Shown: positions 22,420-34,712 of the stretch, piece after piece
How positions within the stretch are numbered: the stretch's first letter is position 1
Layout of the letters: each line of letters opens with the position of its first letter
Notes under the pieces: model-generated
Seen by the model: the letters and a program-made list of their open reading frames with translations, nothing else
What the model was told of the DNA's origin: nothing
Database searches by the model: none
Assembly: GCF_001661345.1 (NCBI RefSeq)
Contig: NW_017962918.1
Span: 186,001 to 250,000 of the forward strand
Reading direction: 5' to 3'
Length of the DNA stretch: 64,000 nt
Origin: Ascoidea rubescens DSM 1968
Taxonomy: Eukaryota > Ascomycota > Saccharomycetes > Ascoideales > Ascoideaceae
Translations under genes and position numbers: made by a program

Positions 22420-22900
22420 AAGAACACCCAAAACCACACCGCCAGCCACTTGTATAAAAAACAGACCGGTGACGGACTCAGCAGGACCAAATGTAGGCAT
22501 CTGTGTGGCTCACATCATTTTCGCTTTCGATGGCTCTTTACCATAAGTGAGCTCTAACATGAGATTGTGCTCAGACCAGACTACCGCTTCAAGATTATTT
22601 TCACCTTGAAGCAGTATATAAATTAGAATCTTTCAGTGCAGTAACTTGGTATAGTTCCTCTCGCTGCTGCAGGATGAAAGTGACGGAATGCTTTCTATTT
22701 GGCGGTGGCTACTGCTTTGATCCTTGGAAATCTCCACGATGAATTATTTCAAAACCAACCTGCCGCATCGATTAATGAAAAATAAATACTGAATGTCTGA
22801 GTGTCGTACAAATCAATTTAAGAAATTAAACAATCCTCTTCTCTTTAGTACAAGAACATGCTTATTGCTCTTCCATGCGTTGTGTTCCGAAGCGCTTGGG
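22420..22900 (-). repeat. LTR-like block upstream of fossil F
   Basis: On the minus strand the block ends with a TATA-like TTTTTTATACAAG followed by GGCTGGCGG, about 55-70 bp before the internal leader. Further up, GATGCCTACATTTGG and GTCCGTCACCGGT match a block upstream of fossil H (29656-29705). The LTR-G block at 34.1-34.7 kb has an analogous TATAAAAGGGCTGCG. The outer limit is not defined. Confidence 0.45.
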
Positions 22901-25285
22901 CTCCAGATCGTGCGTTATACGTTTCAAAGATGAAACACGAAGGCTCGCTTGAATAAAATGGGGATACAGATTTTTTTGCGGCATCATCGGATAGAATGCT
23001 CAACTTGTTGAAATCGCATGTCGGATCGGTGTCACAATAAAATTATTTCGAGCTATTTTGAAACGTGTTTTGTGACTTCTTGTTGCTGAAAGTTACGACG
23101 GAACATCGGGATCTATGAAGACCAAGGTCAGATTGATGGCCGAGAGGATCATGATAAATGAATCAAATGCACAAACAACACCAATAATGGTTAGCCTATA
23201 CAACGTGCTCCTGGCAACAAATTACTGTCAGTAAGATGCTGAAAAATGATTACTTGATAAAACAACCGTTAGATCACTGCTTTTTGCTGCAATTTGATTT
23301 CAGTAGGATAATGCGTTTGCGGTTGGACTAGTCAGTCAATATTTTGGCGCATCATGGAAGATTTATCTGTGTTTGGTTATGCGGGGGTTATGATATTTGA
23401 ACTTAATCTAATTAATTGCTTATTACGGCGCTGCTTCATCGGTTGAGCTAGCTGGATACTTCAACAGTGATTCGACTCGAGTGAATCGAACTTGAAGACC
23501 TCATCGTGCTTTTATGTTTTTCTTTTAGCGAAGGCCATTTACTTTGAAGTCAACATAGCAGGTTTCAGTCACCTTGTTCCCCTCAGAAGCTCAACGCTTT
23601 TCACTCAGCGAAGTGTTCAAAATATATCTGGTCCTAATGCAGGCCTCTGAAAATAACGGTATATTTTTCTTTTAACCAGCTACTTATTGAACTAGGAATT
23701 CCGCTCTCAACTTTGCTGGCAATTTTTTCGAGCACCAAAATGCTTTGCCTCTCTCTGTCACGTACCGTTTTATTAAGCTGTTTTGCTTTGCTGCTTTTTT
23801 GCTTGCGAAGTTGATACCAAATCTAACGTCGCTGCAATGTTGATGAACCTGTTTTGCGCTCCAGTGTTCAGAACTTTTAATCAATTCCTTAAATGTTTCT
23901 GTTGTTATTAGATTTCGTTTTATTCTATTCCTTGGATTGGTGTTATTTGATGTTCATTGTGTCTTTGACTTTTTATTGAGTATGCAACCGTATTGTTATA
24001 GAGATTTTTGACTGGTGCACTGATGATAGGTCTATAACGGTTGCAAGACAATTCTGCAGCTGCATCAATGTTTCATTGACAGATCGAATATGTCGCTATA
24101 GTAAAGTACGTGACTTTCAAGTAATTGGTTTCTTCAATGATTGACGTTTTGGAAGTTTCTTGTGCAGCGATTGATTTTACAAAAGTTTGAATGGCAGATG
24201 TACGAAGAATGTTTCAGTGAATTGGGTTTTCGCGTACAACCAGTCACTCAAACTAATACACCAGACGACAAACGTTTCGGACCCGCAAAGCAGAAAGCGT
24301 GCATATGCCTCCTTGATTGAACAGATAAAAGATCATTGCTATTGCAATACATTCAAGTACTTTAGTATGAGCTGTTTTGTACCCCAGAAAAATCTTTCTG
24401 AACTGCCCTAAATAGGATGCGAGCGCACTGCACTGCGCCGGTGAGCGAATTTTTGGAGACGAAGTTTTGCAATCAAACGTGGATACCGTTCCGTCAACGG
24501 CAAGGATTAAATGCCGTTTATCCCACTCATTTGATTACATTGACCCGATATTTTGAAGTCCGGTCTCTGAGTTAAGGGGGACTGAGGTGGATCTCCTTGG
24601 GTGCCGCAGTTTGTCTTTTGGTGCATGGGACCAGTGTGCACTCCTAATGGTCCGTGATCCAGCTCAAATTCCTATATTCGTGGCTGCCAATCTGATTTAA
24701 TGTCTTCATATTATAACCATTCAAAGGACAATATACTATATTGGAAATGGTATATGGGCCTGCTCACAAACCAACTGAGTGAGGTCTCAGAGACCTGAGG
24801 AGCAGAGCGGTGACCAAAACTAAAAGACCTAATGAAGCCATGTGGGTGACTGACCTTCTTCACCCCCTGCTAAGTATCCGCCCCTCCGACAATGGTGTCA
24901 AATTGGTTGACCATTGTAGGAAACTTCCAAACGTCTGATCGCGTTGACCGAACGATTACGTATTCTGAGCGCAAACGATAATCTCCAAAGATCTGCTCTG
25001 AGTCGCAGCGTAGTTACTTCGATTTGCAACTACCGGATTCAAATGCAAATCGTCATTGGGTTGGCAAAATTGGTGGATTCCTTATTTGGTTATGTGCATT
25101 GCACTAAGAAGGCTTTTCCATTTTTTCAGGCAATGAGCCGAAGGAAGGCTTTTTCGTTGTCCGTCAGGTAAGTTACTTGCCCTTTTCGTTTTATTGATTT
25201 GTTGATTTTTTGAGACCACTACTTTTTTCTCCCCGCTGATTACGCTACAATCCTACGCTCCAATATTCGATAAAGCGCAAAACCA
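22900..25285. other. Region without recognised genes between fossils F and H
   Basis: Only short open frames are present (for example 23684-23884 minus, 24187-24411 plus, 24944-25171 plus), none with a recognised domain. A perfect palindrome GGTCTCAGAGACC lies near 24783-24795. A perfect splice-donor consensus CAGGTAAGT lies at 25165-25173 at the end of the last frame. Parts of the right side may be the 3' LTR of H. I see no convincing gene. Confidence 0.4.
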
Positions 25286-25289
25286 AAAT

Positions 25290-25530
25290 AAATGTTTTTG
25301 TACAGAAAAAAATAAACAAATCAGACGCAAATGCAAGTTGTTTATATAGCTTACTTGAACATTTTGTAAATGAAGAAACTTCTTTTAAGAACAAAATGGA
25401 AACAATTACAGGAGCAATATCAGCTCAGTCAGTTAAAAAAATGCCTAACAATAGAATATCATAATGAACAAGAAGTTAAACAGAATGCAAGATCAGATGA
25501 AGCAAGACCTAAGTAACGAACAAAGCTAAA
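25290..25530 (-). other. T-rich (minus-strand) 3' tract of fossil H
   Basis: An A-rich plus strand (GAAAAAAATAAACAAATC and similar) next to the pol end of H matches in place and bias the tracts after A, D, E, F and K. Confidence 0.45.
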
Positions 25531-28500
25531 ATTATGCACAATTCAGACTTTTAACCATTTTTTCCAGATATTTGAACAGCGCACTATCAACCACCGCTTT
25601 CAGAATATCAGCGGCGTCACATCTCTTCTATAATATTTCCAAAAGAGAAGCAACAATGCACAACTTAATATTTACGGTCCCTCATTAAATACGTTTGGGC
25701 TTTGAGTGTTTGGAGGGAGGGTTGGCCTAGTTCATAGCGGATTTGCTATCGCAATATAAATTTGCATTATAAAACTCTCTACCAGTATACTACAATTGCT
25801 GATTTAGAAACACAACTGCTTGAACTGATTCCGAGAGTCAAATGCACTTTTCGTCACAAGTCAGGAAAGCCTCTGAAAACGCCTCTTTTTCAATCCCAAG
25901 CACTGAGATTCGGTTAAACAGAGGCATATATCCACCAAATTATTGTTGAATCTAAATGGATCCAATCGAATGACTGCCCGAGTTTGCCACATCTTGACCT
26001 CATGAACCAGCTTACGAAAAAACAGCTAATTGCTTTATTTTTCATTCTCTTCAGACCTGTAGCACACAACTTAGCTAGACCAGGATGTTGCACTAAGATA
26101 TCGACTGAGTCTCCCAGCAGCAAAAGCAATATAATACGGCAATCCATTCGCAGGAGAAGGCACAAATGAGCAACTGAAGTGTGAACTGAGGACCTGTCAT
26201 CATCCAACTCATAATCATTTGCTTTGAGTTCCACTTTGTCTAGGTTAATCATCAGTGGTGTAGCCTTGAAATGAGTCTCATCGGATTTGAGCAGTTCATT
26301 ATTCAGCCTCACGTATATCGTTTTTGATAGTGGATTTGCCTCATTTCTTTGTGCTACATCAAATGAAATATGATGACTCAAATGGTCATCAAGATCGTTG
26401 ATATTAAACAGTAAAGTGAAATGTGATTTGACCTGGTTGCCGTTCGAATCAGATGATCCGGTAGTAGTAACATAAAGCGGAGATAATTTTAGCGTAGAGT
26501 GCCGTTTGTTCATTGAGAAACAAATCAGTCCATAGACATCGGAATTGCTCTTACGAGAATTGATTGGTGTAACTATGAATTGCATTTTTCCAACAAACAG
26601 GGAACTTTTTGAGTAGAAAAATTGCAATTGTACCATTCTCTCTTTCACCCCATATACATCATTAACAATTGCAGGAGGTTGTTCATTGCAAATTCGAGTG
26701 CGGAAATCAAGATGAGATATGGCGGTTCTTGCAACGAATTCATGAACATTAGATGTCATTGATGTATCAGCCGCAAAAGGAACTTAACCAGTTTTATCAC
26801 AAATTTCTAGACATAGTCCTCTCATAACATTAATTCCTTCACGCTGTGAAACGTTTTCACCAACGAAGCAGGGTTTTGCAAAATTATCACTTGCCGCTCA
26901 CTAGTTTTCCACACTCACAACAACAGCCAATAGAACTTTTTCCCAATGGAAGAAGAACAAAAAAGTGGGTTGCGTTTTCACGCATTGCCTGAAACTCTGG
27001 TTGACCAGCATCGTTTGAGATAGGTCCGCATCGTTTGGATTGATTGTAATCGCAGCTTTGGGGGCCGCAGCAAATTATCCCAGAAGATTCCTGTTGAAAA
27101 AGATACGATCTGACTTACTTTGATCATTTAAGTGATTTCCTGCGCCATCAAGATCATTTGAAGCACCTTTTGTCGTTTTTCATGTTGTTCCATGTGACAA
27201 AAAGCAGCGGTGTTTGGGTAACTAACTTCACCACTACCGTCTGTGAATGCGAAACATCCTCTTCACTTCAATTCAGTGTCATTGACAGTTTCCTTTCTTC
27301 AATCATTTTGGCAGAATTCAAATTATCCTTTATCGGGATTGTAGTGACCTTTAGAGCAGTTGTCTGGCGCGGTTGCCCCTTTGATAGTGTCGTCATGAAT
27401 GGCGGGGAGGACCATTTCTTTCATATCACTTGCGGCAATAAAATTAACTATATCAGTTGAGGAAACTTTTCGTTTATTTGCGGCAAATAATATATCATTA
27501 AAGACTAATTAGTTCAATCAGTCGGAAAGGAGGAAATGACAACAGAATAGTTCGTTTGAGGCTTTTGCACTGTGTAAGCTTTTATGCTCATGTTTCAGCC
27601 AACAAAAACACAGAACACACTTGTATCACTTTGCTTTGGTTTGGTGATACATTTGAGACCCATGGCTTTTGTCGCACTTCCACTCCCCATCTCATTAGCA
27701 GCAGCTGATCTTCTTCTACCGAATAGGTCAATTGGTATCGTCATAGAAGCACCGATCTCGGTCGAAGTTGAATTCTATATAGACACCGCACATATCACAG
27801 CTTTATTCAACAGTGATGAGGAATTTTGTACTCCGCTAACTTTGTGTTGGCGCTTGTTATGAATCTCCGATCCTTACGAAGAATGACCGATTTTTGATGA
27901 AATCCGTCGGGAACTCACATTTCTTTTTTGATTGCAGAAGATTTACAGAACTCTTCGAACGGCTTCCACGCAATTGGAATTTCACATTTGACATTATGAA
28001 CCGGCTAATTCAACATTCGATCACAGAACGTGATACTAGTCACCATCCTGGCAACAGCCAATCAACGTGTGGGAGTCCGAGCAAGTGCAAAGCATGACTA
28101 ATCTTTGACAATACGGAGCAAATAGCAGCTCTCATCACCACGAGCAGCTGGAGTTGGCTCATGAATATCATCATGATGAGAAACAACAGCTGCGGTGGTC
28201 TGCCTAGTAAACTAGTAAATAATAATTTTCTGCGGTTTTCCCTGGCGACATCAATCAATCATCAACCCAGCTGCAGCAGAAATTTCATTTGAAAAGCTAT
28301 ATCTTTAAATGCATGGTCACCTGATTACGTAAGCACTCACTCCAGTCTGTAGTAAACATCCGCACAGCTGGATCTACAAATCAATTATATAATTTAGAAG
28401 CTGCTATCATAGGGGCGAAAGCACTATTGAGGACAACAGCAGGAGGATTGAATGAAAATCGGGCCCCTTCAGATGTGTCAGCTGAGATTCAAATTCAATC

Positions 28501-29540
28501 GGCTAATGGGGAGCTTAGTGAACATTTGGCAATGAACTGCCATTCACGTGCATCTATGAATCAATACTTTTGGCGAGATCGATGGTGTCAGCAATAGCAG
28601 CGATCGGACCAGAGTGGGAATTTAAGATAGTGATCCAATCACTGTTGGAACTAACATTTTGTGAAGATCCGAATTGACATAAGATGATTTGGAGGTTGAC
28701 AGCTGTTTGCCAGTTACTTGCAGTGACCGATCAAACAGCGACCAATCAATTTTGGGTTATCGAGAACAGCCAGAGCGGCGGAAAGATCCTCTTGAACTGA
28801 TGGTTCATCGGAAACCAGGCGCGATGACAAAAATTCAATTATCAAATATCTAATTAGTGACGGCTATACGTTTTCATTTTTTTCCATCTAGAGTTTAAGA
28901 TTTCATCATTGGCAACAGTTACCAGCGCTGCTGAGCCTGATCCATCAGCAACTCAATCTGCACCTTGATGGTTGGCCAAAACCATTGCAAAACTAATTGG
29001 AATTTTGTTATGATTTGTGAATTGAGTCAAAACTCATTCACCGTAAATTTCTTTCAAAACACAAGCAGTAAGAAAAATGGAGGCTGCTTCTTCAACATTG
29101 TGGAGTTTGAGTATATCCAATTATTGTTGAAAAAGCAATGTCCTTCAATCTTTTTTATTAGCTGAAGAATGTCCCCCGCTTAAGATTCAACAAGATGTTG
29201 CTGGTACAGATGGAGACGTCAACACCTACTGATTGATGAGGCTTCGCCATGTTTACTAACACTTGATGGCCCTACCACAGAATGTACAGCACCTTCACCA
29301 ACAGAGCAGCATCAAATCCACCAGTAACCTAGGTATGGCAAATGAAATATGAAGAAATGCTAACTATGCCTGCCTTAACAATTTCAACAAGGTTGACTTG
29401 TTTTTCAACGAACGCTGGAACCATCGTGACCAACACAGCAGCTCTGACATTCAAGAGGGAAGCCCACGTCTTAAAGTTAACCGCATTTTTTCATCTGTTT
29501 GATTTCTGCCATCCAACTTAGGCGATTCCGCTGATAACGT
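25530..29540 (-). mobile_element. Ty1/copia fossil H, near full-length internal region
   Basis: The pol tail ADILKAVVDSALFKYLEKMV lies at about 25630-25550. RT occupies about 25.95-27.0 kb, within which the window's longest open frame (25914-26759, 281 codons) carries HFKATPLMINLDKVELKAND, a typical copia RT/connection segment. The alanine-rich motif lies at about 27060-27085, and integrase and gag further right. The start is estimated near 29540 from family spacing and a partial leader match. It is broken and old, with U3-like sequence upstream shared with F. Confidence 0.75.
25914..26759 (-). mobile_element. RT C-terminal half of copia fossil H (longest open frame in the window)
   Basis: This frame is 281 codons, much the longest here. 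Its middle contains KSDETHFKATPLMINLDKVE, equivalent to the copia segment M...HP..TPM..NLKL after the RT palm, preceded by FNINDLDDHLSHHISFD at the place of the Y-V-D-D strand. Without these motifs it could be mistaken for a host gene, since it has an ATG and a well-balanced composition. The remainder reads like pol only in part. It is a fossil with no product expected. Confidence 0.7.
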
Positions 29541-29900
29541 GGAGTTATTGATGCATAAGATATTTGAACCTGAAGAAGTATAATAAATCGAGATAATCAA
29601 TAAGATTGCCAGCCCTTCATATCTGAAACTGAGTTGAATCGCAAAACGTTACTCAACCTCACCGGGGACAGACAGAGTGGAACCAAATGTAAGCATCCCC
29701 GTGGCTCAAAACAGAAAAGTTGTGATAAAGCATCAGACATGCCTCTATTCGAACGAGACCGATTTAGAATGCCATTATATACTTTGTACAAGGTCGTGGC
29801 TCAGACTCAATCCCCCTATACTGCACCAAAAGGCAGATCGCTGCAAAGCATGTTTGGCAGTCACACCTGGTAACTGCTCAGTGAACCGGAACTGTCGCTT
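29541..29900. repeat. Facing 5' flanks of fossils H and D, LTR-like
   Basis: On the minus strand, GATGCTTACATTTGG and GTCCCCGGTGAGG (about 29656-29705) match the block upstream of F, followed by GAAGGGCTGGC toward the H start. On the plus strand a TATA-like ATTATATACTTTG near 29773-29785 could belong to D. The two elements are head to head, but with about 0.36 kb between them, unlike Z/A and E/B. Confidence 0.4.
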
Positions 29901-32309
29901 GCATGGTTTCTCAGATTTTCGAGATGACTGTTCTAACCGTCTGAGGTGTGGTTACTAATATATCCAAGCTGAGTATCTATATTCAGTTTTCCGTTGGCTG
30001 TTACTTGTCTGATGCGGTGGCTCTGAGTGGTTTGATTCCGTTCTCTACAAATTGGATGGGGATGATTTCTTGGTACTTCGTTCTTATCTTTTTCCATACC
30101 ATAGATTCTATTGTGGACACCTTACCGCAAATTATCAGCCCAATGTTGACCGTTCGCATTCAAGAATCAAAGAAACAATTCGATTTTGCAATCATTTCTA
30201 TTCAGGCTTCTGTGTTGAATGTTAAAGTTGCTTAGTTTGATTTGTTGGTTTAACCCGTCATCAGAAAAAAAGGAAGTATTGTTGTGATGTTCATTGATAG
30301 AAATAAAGATTGTTTGGTATTGCATCAGCCCTACGTTGGATGCTAGCAGAATTGCTCCCTCTGTATTGAGAATGCAAATTTTTGATGGGCTGCAGGGCCA
30401 TAAAGAATATTATTGCTTGCCGAAGCAATATCGTATCATTGCTGTTGAAGCCGGGGTCACAATGAGCAGATGACTTAGTTGCAGCATAGTGTGAACTACA
30501 TCATTCCATACGGGCCATTTCAATATTATCGTTTAACAGTTCACTTGCAAAATTAACATGGTGGACAATGCTGTTCAACTGGCCGGCATTGTCGATGCAG
30601 CTGCTGCGTCGATGAGCACCTTCGTAAAAAGGGCTCTTTCTTAAATGAGAGCCTCACTGAACATAACGATTGCTGCACCCTCAGTTTCAATTGAGTTAAT
30701 CGCAGTTGGGAAATATCATTCGAGTGAGCCAAAACAACAAAAAGTGGAGAGCTACTGTTTTTTCAAAAGGAGATTTTTGGCTAGTGCCAGTTTTGCTTCT
30801 CGGCCAGGATTTCTTTTATCATCAGTTCAATCCGATGCTGTGCGTACAGCGCCTGGTCCGCTTTCCATAAAGCAGGTCAGTTGCTGATTGCTTGGTGTTT
30901 GGAAGTAACAAACGACGTGATTAATAATGGCGGGCTCATCTAATTTGATTTAGGTATCTCTTACGATATTCTAACAATGATCATTGGATCCGCAAATTAA
31001 CTGTTTTCTGAGGTCTGACTCGTGGTGGTGATGACACTATTGATGATTTCGAATGATTTGAATCAGTGATGCAGCTGAAGTATAAATGATAGAGGAATGT
31101 TCTTAAGCTCCCCATGTTGGAAACCACACTTCAATCAGCACGGATACACATATAGATGCCAGGTTTCCCATTAAAAATGTATGAACTGTTTTCATCGCTG
31201 CATCTGCTGGTGAAGGAACACCTTCACAATTTTATCAATGTCTCGTTGCCCTATTTGCTGTTGGGTGAAATAATACAAATACGCATGAACAATTAGCATA
31301 TCAAGGTGAGACTCTTGCATGATATAGAGCCGAAATCAACTGTGTTTCGGCAACTGGTTTTTCGAACTAACTTAGCACATATTCGGGAAATCTATTCATT
31401 GTAACCCTCTGATAATGACTTTGGATTGAATGTGCTCAAAGAACGATGTCACTATGTCGTGAAGAAGAACGAAACGACGGTGCCCTTTTTGTCTTAACAA
31501 AATGAGGTCGCTGATTTTTGGGATTCGAAAATGATGACAAAAGCGAAGAAAGTGTTAACTTGATGGAAGACTGCTGATTAGTCCTGGATTGAACTGCTGA
31601 AGTGTCCAGTGCTTCTGATGACTACGATTCCAAACAAAGTTGACTGAATGCTGACAACCCCTCTTGAATTGTTTTGTGGACGAATGGAAATTACTGCTAA
31701 GTCGAAGAGTTTTATGTCCTTCCCCTGCCGAACATGCCAACCAATTCAGGATAATTAAGGAAGGGGAGCCGTAGTGCGGCACCAATTGATAGGTACGATT
31801 TGTGTAGAATAATTTACTTTGTGTTATCTATTCAACTCACCATTCTTGATGACAGTGCTTGCTATTGTTTTGATCAAACCAAATATTTTTAGAAGAAGCA
31901 TTTTTTCCACCATGTAACCAACTAATCCATCCACCTTTCCATCAACACCTTTTGCGTCTGGTGTTCAATCAGTAGTAATGTGAACGGCTATCAATGACAA
32001 GAATACAGACTACCATTGGGTCAGAAGATACTTGAAAAGGAACTCTAATGAGTCACATCAATATCTAGATATCATCTCGTATGGTAATCCATTATATAAT
32101 GCAATGACAATGGACTGGATTGAAAAGGCTAAGGTGCACAACTGATGATCCTAATCAACTTGCTGATCCTGCGACTGGTGCTGTAGTTGAATTGGTCTAG
32201 TTTGCTAGTAATCAAGCGGGCCCCGAAAGAAACTTTAATTCCTTTGGATATCTACTATAATAGTGTTGAAATGAATTAGGTGATGACATTAAAAGACTGT
32301 CACTTTTGT

Positions 32310-32650
32310 AACCTCTGGCAGCAGCAATTATGCCTGGCACGCCAGTCAATGCAAATCCTGCAGAACTAACGTGATAAGTCCCTGGTCAATCAGAGATTCA
32401 GCGATTGCCGCAATGCTGTAGACACCAATTGGTTGATCTTCTGATCGGAAAACAACGCGTTCGCTGTTGTTGGGTATTTAAAATGAAGCCAACAGCAGCT
32501 GGTGACTTGACTAATACCACAGTACTTACTCAAGGTTATTCACAGATTGAAGGAATTCAATGAAGAACAACGTGTACTCCAGTAAATGTGTGTGGATTTG
32601 TAGGAGCCACTCCTAGAGTTGCATGTTCAATCATATTTATGAATCGTTGG
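32310..32650 (+). mobile_element. RT start of copia fossil D
   Basis: PLAAAIMPGTPVNANPAEL is followed after about 45 residues by AAGDLTNTTVLTQGYSQIEG, matching copia ..DG.L.RYKARLVAQGYSQIEGID. The spacing between the alanine-rich motif and the RT core is the same as in F and A. Confidence 0.8.
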
Positions 32651-33620
32651 AGTGATGTCACCACTGCATATCATCATTGAGAAATCAACCCGCAGGTTTA
32701 CATGAAGCTCCCTGCTCATTTTGTTAATGCTCAATAACTATTGAAAGCTTAGTGGTTACTCGAGTCAATTTGAAATCTCAAACAATCACCATATTGATTG
32801 TACTTGGAGAAGCTGGGATCTCTTCAAGCGTTTGCATTTCAATGACCTTCAGCAGAACACGGTGTGGTCTTTCTATCGAAGATCAGAGATTACTCTTTGT
32901 TAGCATTAAATGTCGATGCTCAACATAATCCCGCATCAATCGATGGAATCATCAAGGGAGGCAAATCATATTGCTGATCATCTATTGCAGCGAAAGAATT
33001 ACGAGTAATCGTGCGTCGTTTTCCTCATTTTTATCCTGTTCAAAGTAACAGAGATATATTGGTATCCGTGTAGAGCTACTACGAAGTGATGGTTTATCAA
33101 ATGAACATGAATGAGTCTCTCTAACAAGCTACACCAATGATGATTCACCCGTTCAACGTGCCATGAAATTGGGAATGCTGTAAGAAAGATGTTGAACAGA
33201 TATCATTCTTCATATCTACTGTTGGCTCGATGCATTGTGAGCCAAATTGTTTCGCGTCTCCTTTTGGTTTTGTTGTTGGGATACTGAGTTAACGTGTTAC
33301 TGCAGCATAAAATGTCGATGTAAGTTGTGGAATATGCGTAGCAACATTTCAAGACTAAGAGCAATAAACTGTTCATTGCATCGCTGTTTTCTCAGATAAG
33401 TAGTAAGTTTCTTTGACAGCCGATGGGCTGGCCATATAGGCAACAAAATATGTTTCGGTAGTTATATGTTCCACTATATCAATCGGACAGATACTTGCCG
33501 TTCAAAGATCCACTCTTAAATAGCATTCCAGACTTGTGAAGGTAATAACGTTTCACTCACTAAAGTAGTGAGACAAGCTGTGTTGCTAGTGCAGATCTTC
33601 AAGTATAATAGTACAACTGT

Positions 33621-33863
33621 TTGAAAGTAATTATCATCAGCGAGGGCAAATCCGCTATCGACCGGGGTAGCCATCCCACCAATCATTCATACTCAATGGA
33701 TATTTCATTCACGAATGGATTTGTGACACCGTTGTGGGTCATTGGATTTGGTTACGCTAGCATTAACACTAAATGGAATGTTGCTGATATGTTGAGCAAG
33801 GACATTTGTGCACCTGTGCTTAGTAATGTCGACGACTTCTTTCTTTCATTCAATTGTCCTTGA
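33621..33863 (+). mobile_element. RNase H end of copia fossil D
   Basis: An 80-codon open frame shows EGKSAIDRGSHPTNHSYSMD, then ISFTNGFV, then INTKWNVADMLSKDICAPVL. It matches CDN.SAI.LA.HPTN.R.KHIDI.YHFIR...VADMLTK.L to the end of pol. It is well preserved relative to its surroundings. Confidence 0.92.
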
Positions 33864-34130
33864 TTATTGGAATTTTGTTTATGTCGATTGGGTTTAACTG
33901 ACTGCTGTGGACTATTTGTATTTCGTAGGACTAAAAATCATTACTATTGCAAGTTTGATTGAATCCTTCTTTTGAAATTTTTTCTACAAATGTTATAATT
34001 TGATTGTATTACACTTTTTCATTGTGGTTTGAAACCAATCATATTTGGTATTACAAAGTTTTTGCATTCCGATTTACATTGTTAATTCATTCATTTTCCT
34101 ACTTTGTAAGTCATTTACAGCGTTTGGTTT
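33864..34130 (+). other. T-rich 3' tract of fossil D
   Basis: T-rich sequence directly after the pol end holds runs such as TTGAAATTTTTTC and GTTTTTGCATTCC, with no open frame. It is the same element part as the tracts after A and K. Confidence 0.5.
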
Positions 34131-34139
34131 TATAAACCA

Positions 34140-34700
34140 CTCAAAGAAGGTAAGCAAAACAGTTGTGAAACAAAAAAAGGGCTTTCAAACAAGCTAATGG
34201 GCAAAAGAATGATCAGGATGCAGAACGAACCTAATGGACGAGGTAAAGGAAGTCGCCAAGTCTACTCGAGAAAAACAATAATTGCCTAATTCTGGTTTAA
34301 GGGAAAAGGCCGTATTGCACAAACAGCTACCTTTCGCATCTCGTCATTGCGTTTAGTATAAGGACCTAGTTATGGTGAGATCTGCTTTGTTTTAGGTTGC
34401 GGGCAGCACCGTGAAACTATTTTTTGCACCCACACATGGGCACTGCTTGACAAGGCCCAACAGCCACTTGAAGGATCTTCAAATTGCTCGGCAGAATCGA
34501 CCCAATCGTCCAAGGTCAACGCCAGTGCATGAAGGAGTTGTACTCCTGCGGCTTCTGTATGTTAGGCATGCGGTATCTCTCACAGGATAGCCGATGCGAC
34601 GAACTGCTAACCACCCCACTTGGATTATAAAAGGGCTGCGATGCTTTCAATCTGATTTTGCATTCAAACCGTTTTATATCAATAACTTTTTGAGCCGTTA
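34140..34700 (+). repeat. LTR-like block between fossils D and G
   Basis: A run of A then GGG (near 34173-34183) ends the T-rich tract of D and may be its polypurine tract. TATAAAAGG at 34626-34634 lies about 87 bp before the G gag start. One block therefore sits at the 3' end of D and the 5' end of G. This is the layout expected if the two share a single LTR after recombination, or if two LTRs abut. I see only one TATA box. The limits and TG...CA ends are not clear. Confidence 0.5.
34626..34634 (+). promoter_or_regulatory. TATA box of the LTR upstream of fossil G
   Basis: A canonical TATAAAAGG lies 79-87 bp before the gag ATG at 34713. It is the best core-promoter match in the window. Related but weaker elements lie at the same place before F and H. 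Confidence 0.5.
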
Positions 34701-34712
34701 ATACAACAGGAA

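Larger units (their letters stand above)
29900..33863 (+). mobile_element. Ty1/copia fossil D, near full-length internal region
   Basis: The start is estimated from family spacing, as the gag start itself is unclear. An AINDKN-type linker motif lies at about 31998, the alanine-rich motif PLAAAIMPGTPVNANPA at about 32318-32370, RT at about 32480-32650 (AAGDLTNTTVLTQGYSQIEG), and RNase H at 33621-33863 with ASHPTN-like SHPTNHSYSMDISF. Pol ends at 33863 and a T-rich tract and LTR-like block follow. It is broken throughout and old. Confidence 0.75.

Noticed and set aside
23684-23884. Lysine-rich minus frame, possible small protein
   Set aside because: No true ATG context, no motif and no neighbour support.
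25914-26759. A 281-codon frame that looks like a host gene
   Set aside because: It contains KATPLMINLDKVELKAND and other marks of copia RT, and lies exactly where the RT of fossil H is expected.
33240-33255. GAGCCAAATTG word, as at gag starts
   Set aside because: It lies inside fossil D pol without a leader before it or gag after it; chance match.
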